Shown piece by piece: positions 54,343 through 64,000 of a stretch of 64,000 nt of DNA. Below the pieces are notes generated by a model. The model made no database searches. It was not told where the DNA came from and saw only the letters and a program-made list of their open reading frames with translations. Source of the DNA: Saturnia japonica (lineage: Eukaryota > Arthropoda > Insecta > Lepidoptera > Saturniidae). Within the stretch, counting starts at the first letter, position 1; each line of letters opens with the position of its first letter. The stretch lies in NCBI GenBank assembly GCA_033032175.1, contig CM065323.1, positions 11,780,001 to 11,844,000 of the forward strand. Reading direction: 5' to 3'. The translations under genes were made by a program, and so were the position numbers.

Positions 54343-54365
54343 CCGGCCCGGCCCGGCCCGGACCG
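54343..54365. repeat. CCCGG pentamer array
   Basis: Three to four CGGCC/CCCGG units at the left edge of the CpG-rich zone. Confidence 0.7.
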
Positions 54366-54379
54366 ACGGAAAAGTGACA

Positions 54380-54460
54380 ACTACAATAGACCTCGCCAAT
54401 CGGCAACACAATAGACCGTTTTCCAATGGCCACGCCTCGTCCGACACAATGGCACAACAC
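54380..54460. promoter_or_regulatory. ACAAT/CCAAT/GCCACGCC module, copy 2
   Basis: ACAATAGAC at 54383, GCCAATCGG at 54395, ACAATAGACCG at 54408, CCAATGGCCACGCC at 54423 and ACACAATGG at 54444: the same motif set and order as 29580-29690. It lies about 1 kb upstream of a candidate first exon. Confidence 0.4.
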
Positions 54461-54559
54461 GCCCATTTGTGAAGAAAGAAAATTTTCTCAACAAATATAA
54501 CAGAGAATTGTATTGACTTTTTAAACGCCCTCATAGATGAGGCGCACTCCCACCTGGGT

Positions 54560-55422
54560 TACATTGTTGTGTGCGCAAAACCATTTTACAATGCCTCGGC
54601 TATAGACCGGGGCGCGCACACTGCCGGGCGGCCGCACACGCGAAGACGACCGCCTGGGCGGAGCGTAGAGCGAGACAAAAGCTCGCCTAGCACGCGAAGA
54701 ATAAACGTCGAGCGGGATCGAGCGCCCTGAATCGACACGCACACATCGCTCGTTAGAAAAGGATGGGCTCAACCGCTTTGTATAGATTCCGCGAGACCAA
54801 AACTGTTATTCTTACTAGACAATTGATTTTTCACATATAACTCAATACATGCTTATCGGATTTCATGATAATTATACTCTTAATTATGTAATGGGTTTGA
54901 TTTCGAGTTAAAAATGTAGTGTTCGATTCAGATTTATAGAGTACTGGCAGCCGAAGGATGGCATTGTTCGCAGGGCAGTGACATTAGGTCGGTGCGTCCT
55001 TGTCGCACGTGCGGCGGGGGGCGGGGGGCGTCGGTTATTGTAGCGCGCGCGTATTGTCGGCTCGCTTCGATCTGCCAGCATTGTGTATCGACGGCGCGAG
55101 TTCGTAAGACGTGTGTGACACGTTCCGATTTCGTATAATCGTGGATCGCATTCGATCGCGGAACTGTTTTCTCGGACCTCATTTTTGTTGGGACTTATAT
55201 TGTTTTTAGTTTTTATTCTTCTGTGTTTTGTTGTAGAGTGTTTTTTTTTTTTGTTAATAAAGTACCTACTGTTTTTGTGCGGAACTCTAAAATTGTGAAA
55301 ATAATGCCAAAGATTAGGTGTGATTGGACTATAACATAGTGTTACGTTTAGTTCTGTTGTATCGTAAAGTTGGTAATTTTTAAGTTTGTTTTCGACGTTT
55401 TAATTTTTTTCTATTATTTCTA
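54560..55422 (+). promoter_or_regulatory. CpG-rich region, putative promoter and 5' UTR of a host gene
   Basis: 54600-54760 and 54950-55170 are rich in CpG (CGGGCGGCCGCACACGCG; GTCGCACGTGCGGCGGGG; TAGCGCGCGCG) and free of the repeats seen elsewhere. From 55180 the sequence turns T-rich as in an untranslated leader, ending at a short ORF with a splice donor. Strand is set only by that donor; antisense ORFs here are GC-driven. Confidence 0.4.
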
Positions 55423-55464
55423 ATGTCACAAAAGGCGATAGGAACAATGAAAACGCACTTAAAG
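55423..55464 (+). CDS. Candidate first coding exon of an unidentified host gene
   Basis: ATG at 55423 reads MSQKAIGTMKTHLK (14 codons) and then GTAAGT at 55465, an exact 5' splice site in phase 0. A second ATG (55447, context AACAATGA) is a better initiation context and may be the true start. The peptide is too short to identify and no partner exon was found to the right, which is consistent with a large first intron but does not prove it. Confidence 0.3.
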
Positions 55465-56244
55465 GTAAGTAGGTAATATGATTTTAGAAATTATCGTCAC
55501 ATAAATTAATACGAACTTACGTTAAAATAGTTTTTTGTTTTTTTGCTAGATAATAATTTATTAAGGACAAGGTATACGAATGGACTATTTGAGGTCACAT
55601 TATTCTTTTATATTATTAGTTATTACATACAAGAAAATTTGAAGTAAATTTATAGGAAACGCTTTAGCGGTTTTAGCGTATTATATAATCTCCAAGCTTT
55701 TATGACATAAAAGTTTACATAGGCAGTGATTTATATACCTAAATCGATAAATTTAGTGATATGTTGGTAGGTTACTTATATAACAATTTGAGTTGAAGGG
55801 TCGACAGAGGTTTCAGTAACATATAATATTTCCTGATCTTAAGTAAATGTTTAATTATGTATTTCTTATTTTTTTTTATCTGATATAATTATATTATTGA
55901 GTTTATTATTTCATATAGGTACCTAAGTTAAAATTAGAATTATATTATTTTAATAATAGTATTCACCTGATTCAAAGTCACCTGATGTTAATTGGTCATG
56001 GCGTCGAAATCGGTAATACGGTACTTAAGTTTATCTAAAACTTAGATACTGGCGCTTAAATGCAACTTTCTACGAGAGCTTACTGACATGTGCTTTGTGA
56101 TGGACTTTAATATAATTTTAGGTCCTCAGATATAGGGTACGTGAGTTCTAGAAAATTACCTAAAGTGATGATAGTTTAGTGATAACGTATTTGTCTTTTG
56201 AGCCTAGGGTTTTCAACTGCCCGCTTAGTTAGTTACCACCTACT
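55465..56244. other. No gene seen (possible intron)
   Basis: AT-rich, no repeats recognised; would be the start of intron 1 if the exon at 55423 is real. Confidence 0.4.
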
Positions 56245-56460
56245 TTTTTTTCTTTTATTTAAGGGCTCAGCTCTTGCCGGTGGATCATCAATTGCTACTG
56301 TTCCTTATCCTCTGCCTTTCTTTTGACCTCTTGATATTATGACACGACTCCCACTTTATCCTTTACTAATTTGAAAAAGCTTCGCCTAGGTCTTTTTCTT
56401 CCTCGCTTTTCTTTCCTTGAAGGACTTGTCTTGTATAATCATCTTTCCACCATCAATTTG
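56245..56460. repeat. Repeat family K, copy 2
   Basis: GCTCTTGCCGGTGGATC ... CTACTGTTCCTTATCCTCTGCCTTTCTTTTGACCTCTTG, then CTTCGCCTAGGTCTTTTTCTTCC. Related to 31795-31960. Confidence 0.5.
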
Positions 56461-56464
56461 AAAA

Positions 56465-56590
56465 TTTTCCGGCATCTGCACTTACGAGTTATGCCCTCTA
56501 CCTATGCTTGGCGTGCTACCATCTTAAGCCAATAGGTATCGTAACTTAATAAAGGGCGAGATTGTAGTAAGACGCTAAACCTATTTAAGG
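56465..56590 (+). mobile_element. SINE family S, 3' fragment
   Basis: GGCATCTGCACTTACGAG, GCTTGGCGTGCTACCATCTTAAGCC and AGGGCGAGATTGTAGTAAGACGCTAAACCTA. Confidence 0.55.
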
Positions 56591-57157
56591 TAAAAATAAA
56601 CGTTGATTTAGTAATGATATTCCCATTCACTGCGTTTAACGTGAGATTCGAATCCAAGTCGATCGTTATAATGTAATCATGATGTGTGTGATCAAATCAT
56701 AATGACATGATGGGTTCGTTCGAAATTCGAAGTTTTTTTTTTTCTTTATTTTTGACCAGTCTTCTTTATAGTGCTCAGACTTTCCATAATAAAGAGTTAT
56801 GTTAAAAATTAAATAAGTTATAGTCTCTCTTTTCTTGCAAAAGGTTATCGAAGCCACTATGATATCCTACGAAATGTATGGGAAAAGTTTTTTGCGATTT
56901 CTGATATTTTTAGTAGGTACTCTAACCTCAGTTGGTCCCATAGAGTTTATTGATCCTTGTAAGAAACAGGATCGAATGGTATAAAAAAAGATTTTGTGTA
57001 AAAAGCACATTTTCTTGGAGCCTGTGTACACTACAAAAAAAACTGTAAATGCAGGTCAAAATATCAGTCTCATCGGAAAGTTTTCCTCTATTTACAACGG
57101 TTAAGGTACCTAACCATACTGCCCCATCCACCCTTTATATATATCTACCTAGGTACT
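56591..57157. other. No gene seen
   Basis: AT-rich; nothing assignable. Confidence 0.5.
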
Positions 57158-57515
57158 AGCGATCGCCGTAAGCTCGAAATTCGACCAGCGACTTTTTGAT
57201 CATAGACTACCAAGGGTTTTCTGTTTGACATTTACAGTATTCATAAACAATGAGTATTATCGACATCACTTGCTGTCACTTTTCGTTGAGTGACAATGTC
57301 AATATTTGGGGGGTCTAAGTTCAATGGCACTGGTCGGGTTAGGATTCACAGTATTAATTTATTTAATTTAATATATTAGTAACAGATATTATAGATAAAT
57401 TTTAGCTTTCTGCACTCCTTCTTCATATAAACTTTAACCATGCTAAATCTCAGTCTTCCGTGTACGCAACACGCTTAAAAATTACCGAAAGCTTTCGCTT
57501 CACGTATTAATATCT
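57158..57515 (-). repeat. Repeat family A, copy 3 (uninterrupted)
   Basis: CTAGCGATCGCCGTAAGC ... GGCACTGGTCGGGTTAGGATTCACAG, TTAATATATTAGTAACAGATATTATAG ... ACGCAACACGCTTAAAAATTACCG. Collinear with 17666-17866 plus 18688-18840; it provides the empty site for the mariner insertion. Confidence 0.75.
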
Positions 57516-58454
57516 ACCCTTTATATATATATATAATAAAAAAGTATGTGTAGGTATAGGTATTTCAGGTAAGTGTATTATGAATTATTATATTCCACTG
57601 CATCTTTCGGTGAAATCGTTTTGTAAATCGGCAAAGCTATCGCGAACATACGGGAACCAGTTTCCATTTACAATGTTGCGTCGCCGCTTCGCTTGGTTAC
57701 GGATATTTCATAAGTCTCACATCAAGTCAAAGATAACTAAGGTTCTTGTATAAATATTTTTTTTACACAGATAGGTACATAATTAATTATATATTTTTGC
57801 AAAACATTAATAGGTATTTATTCGTGTATTATCAGGTTCATTGGCGCTGTCTTCAGAGCAGTATTTCCTTTAATTGCCAATTGCCAAAAAATAATTACAA
57901 GCACTGAACTTTAAACGTACAGGTAGATAATTAGGTGTCTACTTTCGTAGATATAATTACCTATATTATTAAAAGAGCATAGGTAACTATTATGAAAGCT
58001 TTAATTTAAATAACAAGTAATACCTATTAAGAATGTACTTACATTGTTGTTCATATGAATATCGTCATAAATTGTATCTTATTTCAAGTCTGACACAGTA
58101 TGAAAACAATATAGGTATTTATGTCCAACAACCTTTATATAAAAATACAACAAAAAACACCGATAATTATCAACCGCGGCTTGGCATCGGAACAAACGTA
58201 CCACAGTATTTACCTATTACCTAATTGTCAACTACACCTTATTATAATACGAATAAACAGTCTTTATATTCGATGTCTCATTTATTTGTACAAATAAATA
58301 TTTATACGTATATTTTTTAAACAATTTCATTTAGCCTCATTAACTACGCAATCGTTGTCTGGCTTGCAATTATTCAGTTTACCTTTTATCATGAACGATT
58401 GCACCTGTTGGGTTTTTATTAATTACTTACTTCTACCTATAATTAAATTCGGTT
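57516..58454. other. No gene seen
   Basis: AT-rich; ATATATATA at 57518-57532. A GTTGCGTCGCCGCTTCGC stretch at 57674 is reminiscent of Helitron ends but has no terminus. Confidence 0.45.
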
Positions 58455-58542
58455 AAAATAACTTCATTTATCCTGTGATATTGTCGCTTGTTGAATGATC
58501 ATTCAAAAAGCGACAATAACATAGGATAAATGAAGTTATTTT
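58455..58542. repeat. 88-bp near-perfect inverted repeat (hairpin)
   Basis: Arms of 44 bp pair with three mismatches around a perfect core TGAATGATCATTCA centred at 58498/58499. Outer arms: AAAATAACTTCATTTATCC on the left and its exact complement on the right. Confidence 0.9.
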
Positions 58543-58589
58543 CAGTTATCGTATTATATTATCACTTGAGTAACTGATTAGATCTAAAT

Positions 58590-59200
58590 ACAGGACGCAT
58601 TTATGTATTTAGATGTAACACATTATTTAAACATGTCGCGTTCCGAGATCAGTCCATGTACCTATATCGAGTAATCATGGGGGTGGTAGGGATCTGTAGA
58701 TACTCGATTGGTTCGCAACCACCTTGCTTTAGTGATATTTACTAACTAATTAAATCTAAATATATAAGTAATCCAAATACATAAATAATCTAAATCCATA
58801 AATAATCTAAATACATAAATAGTCTAAATACATACCTATTTACAGGAAGAATGTATGTAGGTATTTAGATGTAACATCCGCTTTATGGGCACGCAGTACG
58901 ATTAATCGTGTCGCGTTCTGGGTTCAGCCAGTATATATCCAGTATTCGAAAGGGTGTTCGGGATCTGCAGGTATCTGATCGCGTTACGACCATCATGCAC
59001 ATGGATAAATCCGTTACAATGGAGACTCTGTTTTGATTGGTCGCGTAACAGGATCAGTCAGTATAGCTGTGTAGGTATATCAGGCCACCGAGAAGCTTGC
59101 GGATGGCATAACAGCAACGACCATCGATGGATATCGGATCATTCGGTGGTCACCGTTGTTTTTGGATTGTACTTTATTATGCTACTACAAACACTGACAC
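58590..59200 (+). repeat. Repeat family G, tandem array of diverged units
   Basis: GTATTTAGATGTAACA at 58605 and 58861 each precede a core: TCGCGTTCCGAGATCAGTCC ... GGTAGGGATCTGTAG at 58638-58700, TCGCGTTCTGGGTTCAGCC ... GTTCGGGATCTGCAG at 58910-58970, and a weaker third at 59040 (TCGCGTAACAGGATCAG). Unit length is about 255 bp between the first two. An isolated copy is at 48330. Confidence 0.65.
58753..58838. repeat. 17-bp minisatellite
   Basis: About five units of TAAATACATAAATAATC inside the family G array. Confidence 0.85.
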
Positions 59201-62173
59201 ACGGAGCCTTACGGCCTCTTTATGACTAACCTGAAATTGATGAACGTAAAGAACGCGATCCTAATCTTGATTAAGGAAAGTCATGATTTGCAGACCGCAT
59301 TGGTCACTGAACATGGGACGGACTGCAAACCAGTTTACTCCTTTGATTTTTTTTTTACTGAATATGTATCACCACTTAACAATGTATAACAAAATGAGTG
59401 CAAAAAAAAAGAAACATAATGAGACGAAATATTTCCCGGCGAATCGTTCCGAAACGGTAGATTTAAATGTCATTGTTGCCAGGTAAATCGGTTCTCGGAT
59501 TACAGGCAATTAAATTTTTTTAAATTAAGTAGGTGGTAAATTAACATGAATTGATTCGTTGTTTTTCGAAATTGTACCGCGGACGGCGCCCTGTTTATAT
59601 CCATCTTAAATTTCGTTTAATGATCTCGACATATTCGTTTTTTTTGCGGTAATAAAAATGTGTCAATATGCTAACTTTTTTTATAGCAGTCGAACAAGGA
59701 TGGTCGTTTATGGTCGTTTTGAGAAGTTAAACTGTACGAAGATTTAGATAATAGATTCTTCTATTTGTGTAATAATTCGTTTTATAAACGCTTTCAAATA
59801 TTTAAAATAAGATATATTCGTTAGCTAGAGGTGTACGCGGTACCGATCGCGTGACCAAAAAAAATTATTTTACAGGAATAAAAAGTATCGTATTTCTTAA
59901 TCCATGTTACAAGCTCTCTGTGTGCCAAATTTCATGCAAAACCGTTCAGTTGTTTTGACGTGATTGAGTCACAAACAAAGAAACACACTTTCGCATTAAT
60001 TATGATAATAATATTAGGTATTAATTTTATACCTAAGCGTTTTCAAATAATTCTAATATGGTATATATATGATAATGTTTTGTACTACTTGAATGATTAG
60101 CAACCACTTTGAACTTTAATTTATATCGTTAAACATCAACCGATTAGATAACTACTAAACCTTTAGATGACATTGTTTTAGTAGCTTTCGTCATATATAC
60201 CTATACATATAAAAAACTGAGTATCCTTTACTTGTAACTTTTCGGGCACATCTAGTTGATTTTCTCGTATCAAATAGCTTGCACCGTAATATATTGCAGA
60301 CCCGATAAAAGTACCTTATGATGGATCGATCTTTTGCTGTATTGGAGTTTTTTTTTATTTAACTGAAAATCTTTAATGTCTTGCTAGCAATGGGTGATAA
60401 GCTTAATGTACTAAGTGTAGATAATCGCAATAACCTTTTCATTTACGTCACATCTTAGAGACTTGTAATATTGAACAGAGTGCCATTGTTTTTCACGCCT
60501 AATCAGTTGTATCTGCAAGGCATATACTATTTGAACGTTTAAAACCTTTCTACGAGTAGTTAAATGGATGAATCCAGTTTCTTATAGGGGCGTGTAATAA
60601 GCATTTATCTTTTTAACGAAATCGCACTACCTAATAATATATGAAGGCATATCACTTTTCACCAATCTTATTGTTGTAAAGTTCCGTTGGAGTGGAAAAG
60701 TGCATCTTGCTAAAACTATTCGATGATCCTTAAAATCGCTGATCTTCAGCTGAACCTGTGGCACCATCATAATCAGAGAAAGACAGTTATGAATAAACTC
60801 GGATTGCAATTTCCATAACGATGGGCTAGATTCTGCTACTGATTACTGGGTATATTCGCGCTATCTAAATTGCTTCCTAGTCGATACAGAGCCTGTGGAG
60901 GCTCACTTTACCCATTATAAATTTGCTGAGTTGAGGACAACAGCGAGCCCCGTATTGACTTGTTCAGCCGCTTGCGCAAGTGTCACTGCACGTGTGCTCT
61001 CCTTTAAGTTTTCCATAGCAGATGCATTAACCATATGATGGTCACAATTCACCTAGACCAATTAATCAACAAAACTAACGCTTAGATGAAACTGAATAAT
61101 ATTCCACGAACCAGTTCCAACACGAGATATGACCAATTGTTTTTAATAAATATTATTTCTGTTATTAACAGGAAACAGCCTCACGTATTTATATAAAACA
61201 GTGGCCGCAATGAAAACAGTCGTAAATCCAATCGAATGTAAACCTTACCAGGGCCGGATGCTATGGATATTAAAAAAAAATAGTGTAACTTTTTAATAAA
61301 ACAAATACTAAATAGGCAACGTCAAAGATGCAGCACGATCGTAAAGCAGAAGTTGCGGTCAAATTTAATATCTCGAGTATGAAGCATTTTTAAATACGTA
61401 GGATGTGGTTTTTTGTGTAAGTAAAGTTTTTAAATCGACCATCATTGCTGCATTTTACACGTTATTTGTGATATCATCACGCTGTTTTCATTAGGAGTTA
61501 AGCATATATGATAATTCTACAACCTACTTGCCATTTCGCTGTATTAATAAAACAGCTGATAATTATATGAAGCTTCGTTATTTGAAATCTCAAGACAAAT
61601 GTTATACAGAAAGATAGTATAGAGCAGTATTTATCTACTTCATGATAGATTTCCACTGTATCACTTTATTTCTAATATGCTCTGTGTGGGTATTATGTCA
61701 TCTATTGGTGTTTCTTCAATTAAATTAATAATTGTAGGATTTACTTTTCGTATCTTCCTAAGACTTATCTTTATTTTATATGACCTTGTTCGCTCAATAT
61801 TTATTGTAACGATTCTGAAACTAGGTTTATGAGAATCCGGTCATTTACAGTATACTTAAAGAATTATAGAATTATGTGTCGTTTCATGATATCATTTAAT
61901 TGATTGGTTAATGCGTGTTATACATTATTTTAAATGATATATGTATGCATTTGGAATTTTATTAGGATGTGTTAATTGTGAGAATTATTGTCTTGGCATT
62001 TAATTAAATTCATTAACTTTATGATTTTAAATCTCTGAATCCAATGGATGACTTATTTACCATTTGGATTTGGGGATAGCGTAAGACACGACTTATTATT
62101 TAGCTTTTAAAAACTAACTCCGGTCACATATTAATAATAATTATATTCGATTGAAAATTCTCGTAAACAAACT
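59201..62173. other. Largely single-copy DNA, no gene recognised
   Basis: Few repeats are recognisable in this stretch, unlike the rest of the window. On the minus strand 61040-60921 reads 39 open codons starting MVNASAMENLKES, and 60627-60809 holds a 60-codon ORF; neither has a recognised motif and stops lie between them. This may be intron or intergenic DNA, possibly with a decayed gene. Confidence 0.35.
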
Positions 62174-62480
62174 ATGAAACTAAATATTGAAAATGCAATG
62201 CATATCTACTATTTTATTCTTATTTTACGCCAAGTGAAGTCGTCACAAAATGTTTTTTTTGTACCAATATCTTCAATCAACTTTTATTTCATTCTTATCA
62301 CTTGCTTCGGTATTTCTCTACTGTTATATCCTTCATGCTTAATATTCTTCTTTTCACCCTTCCTCATGACATATCCATAACATGCTTACCCTTTTACCTC
62401 TCAACTTCTCTGTCACTAGTGATGCTTTCATACTTTCTAAGATCATTCTTAATCTTATCAATTACAGTTACCACATGAAC
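62174..62480 (-). pseudogene. Possible LINE fragment
   Basis: CCTTCCTCATGACATATCCATAACATG and GTCACTAGTGATGCTTTCATACTTTCTAAGATC resemble the inverted RT region of RTE-like LINEs from Lepidoptera. Very decayed. Confidence 0.3.
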
Positions 62481-63129
62481 TCTTAATTAACCGTTTAGGT
62501 ATATGGCAAAATGTTGGTGCATCATCCACTTCAGCAATTTCACTATTAGTTATGATAAGTAATAAATATGTATAACAAAGTTACCTGGTTTCTTAACTAG
62601 GTACAAAATTCTTGTTTTAAGGAAGGAACGATTAGGCTAAAAAAAATTGAAATAACTCCTTTACCATCTCAATCAAAATTCATCATAGCATCACCTATCC
62701 GATTTACAAGACAAACCGTAACCCAACTAGATTAAGTAGGTCGGTCACGTACCGCTTTGCTATTGTGAAGAGCGTTCATGTAATCCGGCAGCATTACTGT
62801 CACCCTATTTTTGCCCTCGATTTTTTTTTATTAATTCTCAACACGTCTCTACAAGTCTCGTCTTTGTTCGTCCCATTGTGAATACGGCGTAATAGAAATA
62901 CGATGTATGCTTATTGAATGGATTTTTCGTATTTTGTACCGAGTTCTGTCGACTTTTTATAGAGTTGCCTGGTTTAAAAATTTAATAACGGTAATATTTT
63001 AATCAAGGGTTTTGAGAACTTATTTCAAAATTTCATTCTATTGATAACTTATATAGTTTAGTTTAATATACGATAAATTCCTAGTTGCTATATTAAAAAT
63101 CTTAAAGAAAATACTAACATGAACATTTT
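62481..63129. other. No gene seen
   Basis: AT-rich; nothing assignable. Confidence 0.5.
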
Positions 63130-63410
63130 TTTATATACAACTAAGTTGGCAAACAGGCATAAGGCCCGCCAGATGGTAAGCGGTTACCCGCCTATGGATG
63201 TTTGTAATACCATAGGTATCACTAGCGCGTGGCCGACCTTGTCCCTCCTACCCCAAGGAGCTCTGAAAACCCTACTCACCGTAGGAAAATGATACAAAGG
63301 TTATTTGGCTGTGATCTTCTGTATGTTGTATGTTGAAGTATTTCACTAGGCGAACTGCCCCTATTAGTGAGAAATTTTCAAAGATTTCTCTGTGCTCTCT
63401 CTGTCTTTTT
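63130..63410 (+). repeat. Repeat family F, longest copy
   Basis: AACTAAGTTGGCAAACAGGC, GCCAGATGGTAAGCGGTTACCCG, GTTTGTAATACCATAGGTATCAC, GTGGCCGACCTTG, CCCAAGGAGCTCTGAAAACCC, TACAAAGGTTATTTGG, GTGATCTTCTGTATG and GATTTCTCTGTGCTCTC. Confidence 0.7.
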
Positions 63411-63414
63411 AGAA

Positions 63415-63635
63415 GCAACGATGGCTCAATGGTATTTTGTTTGAACACCTCTATGATCGACGTAGGTACGAATTCTACAATGAATTTTAGCTTTCGTTGA
63501 AGGATAACATCGTATAATATCATATCATAACCTTAAGATGGGGTAGGGCTTTTTCTAATGGCCAGCTAACTAACTGCAATTCTCAAGTAAAAATCTGTTA
63601 CCTAGTGTGTTCCGGCAGCTACACTTAAACCTTAA
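63415..63635 (+). mobile_element. SINE family S copy, window edge
   Basis: GCAACGATGGCTCAATGG (A-box region), GTACGAATTCTACAATGAATTTTAGCTTTCGTTGAAGG, GGCCAGCTAACTAACTGCAATTCTCAAG and GTGTTCCGGCAGCTACACTTAA. Follows family F directly. Confidence 0.65.
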
Positions 63636-64000
63636 AGTATTAAAAAAAGTGACCTTCAAATGTACCAAACTTGATTTTATTAGTTGTAAATAGATTGACT
63701 ATGACCGAAGAATATTCAGTTTGAAGTAACATAAAATAATCAAAAATCAATATTATCATAAAAGAAGATATTCTTTAAAAAAATGGCCGTATAATTAAAA
63801 ACCTCTTACAAATTTAATATCACACTAAACATAACTTAATCCATAAAGTCATTAAAGCAATAAAAAAAGCTCAGTTTACACGATAATAATGGTTTCATTT
63901 GATGTCTTTTAATCCTATTTAGGTATATCTTAATATTTAATTGCTATCTTGAAAGATACCTAACAATTTTTTGTTATACATGTAGTTTTTACGTAAAAAG
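63636..64000. other. No gene seen
   Basis: AT-rich to the window end; nothing assignable. Confidence 0.5.

Noticed and set aside
54283..55182. Minus-strand ORFs in the CpG-rich zone
   Set aside because: Arginine/serine-rich translations typical of antisense GC-rich DNA; no conserved motif.
58590..58850. CRISPR-like array
   Set aside because: Units are a 17-bp minisatellite without unique spacers, and the genome is eukaryotic.

Overview
The window is AT-rich, gene-poor eukaryotic DNA from an insect, most probably a butterfly or moth (Lepidoptera). The evidence is the set of mobile elements. There are many non-autonomous Helitrons that start near TCTATACTAATATTATAA and end in CTAG. There is a tRNA-derived SINE family in about ten copies and fragments of RTE- and CR1-type LINEs. 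There is also one gypsy-type (errantivirus) LTR element. No complete host protein-coding gene was recognised.

The best-defined object is at 32685-40518 on the minus strand: a complete 7.8-kb Ty3/gypsy errantivirus-like provirus. Its two 307-bp LTRs look identical, and it has a 4-bp AGGT target duplication and a tRNA-Ser primer binding site. gag and pol overlap in a -1 arrangement with an AAATTTT slippery heptamer. Pol is full length and carries DTG, YLDD, RNase H, HHCC and D,D-35-E motifs. The env ORF has no ATG of its own. A GTAAGT donor in the 5' leader and a CAG acceptor inside the pol 3' end are phase-compatible. Together they would supply env with an ATG and a hydrophobic leader from 5.3 kb upstream. 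In unspliced RNA the same ATG opens only a six-codon uORF that stops inside the donor.

Left third (1-20 kb): Helitrons, SINEs, RTE remnants, a 2.58-kb pogo-type element (5151-7732) with clear TIRs and a decayed transposase, a 510-bp hAT-like MITE (12062-12571) with an exact 8-bp duplication, a 193-bp MITE inside an RTE reading frame (9921-10113), and an 821-bp mariner relative of the DD41D (rosa-like) type (17867-18687). The pogo and mariner insertions both sit inside repeats whose uninterrupted copies occur elsewhere in the window, so both insertion sites can be read directly.

Middle and right (20-64 kb): mostly repeats, plus a few CpG-rich islands that could be host promoters or first exons. 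These are 20756-21140 (minus), 27300-27560, 29580-29740 and 54380-55464 (plus). The last ends in a short ORF running straight into a GTAAGT splice donor, so the DNA to its right may be a large first intron. Around 58.4-59.2 kb there is an 88-bp near-perfect hairpin, a 17-bp minisatellite and a diverged tandem array. Long stretches hold nothing assignable and are listed as such. All family assignments come from reading the sequence by eye; no database search was run.
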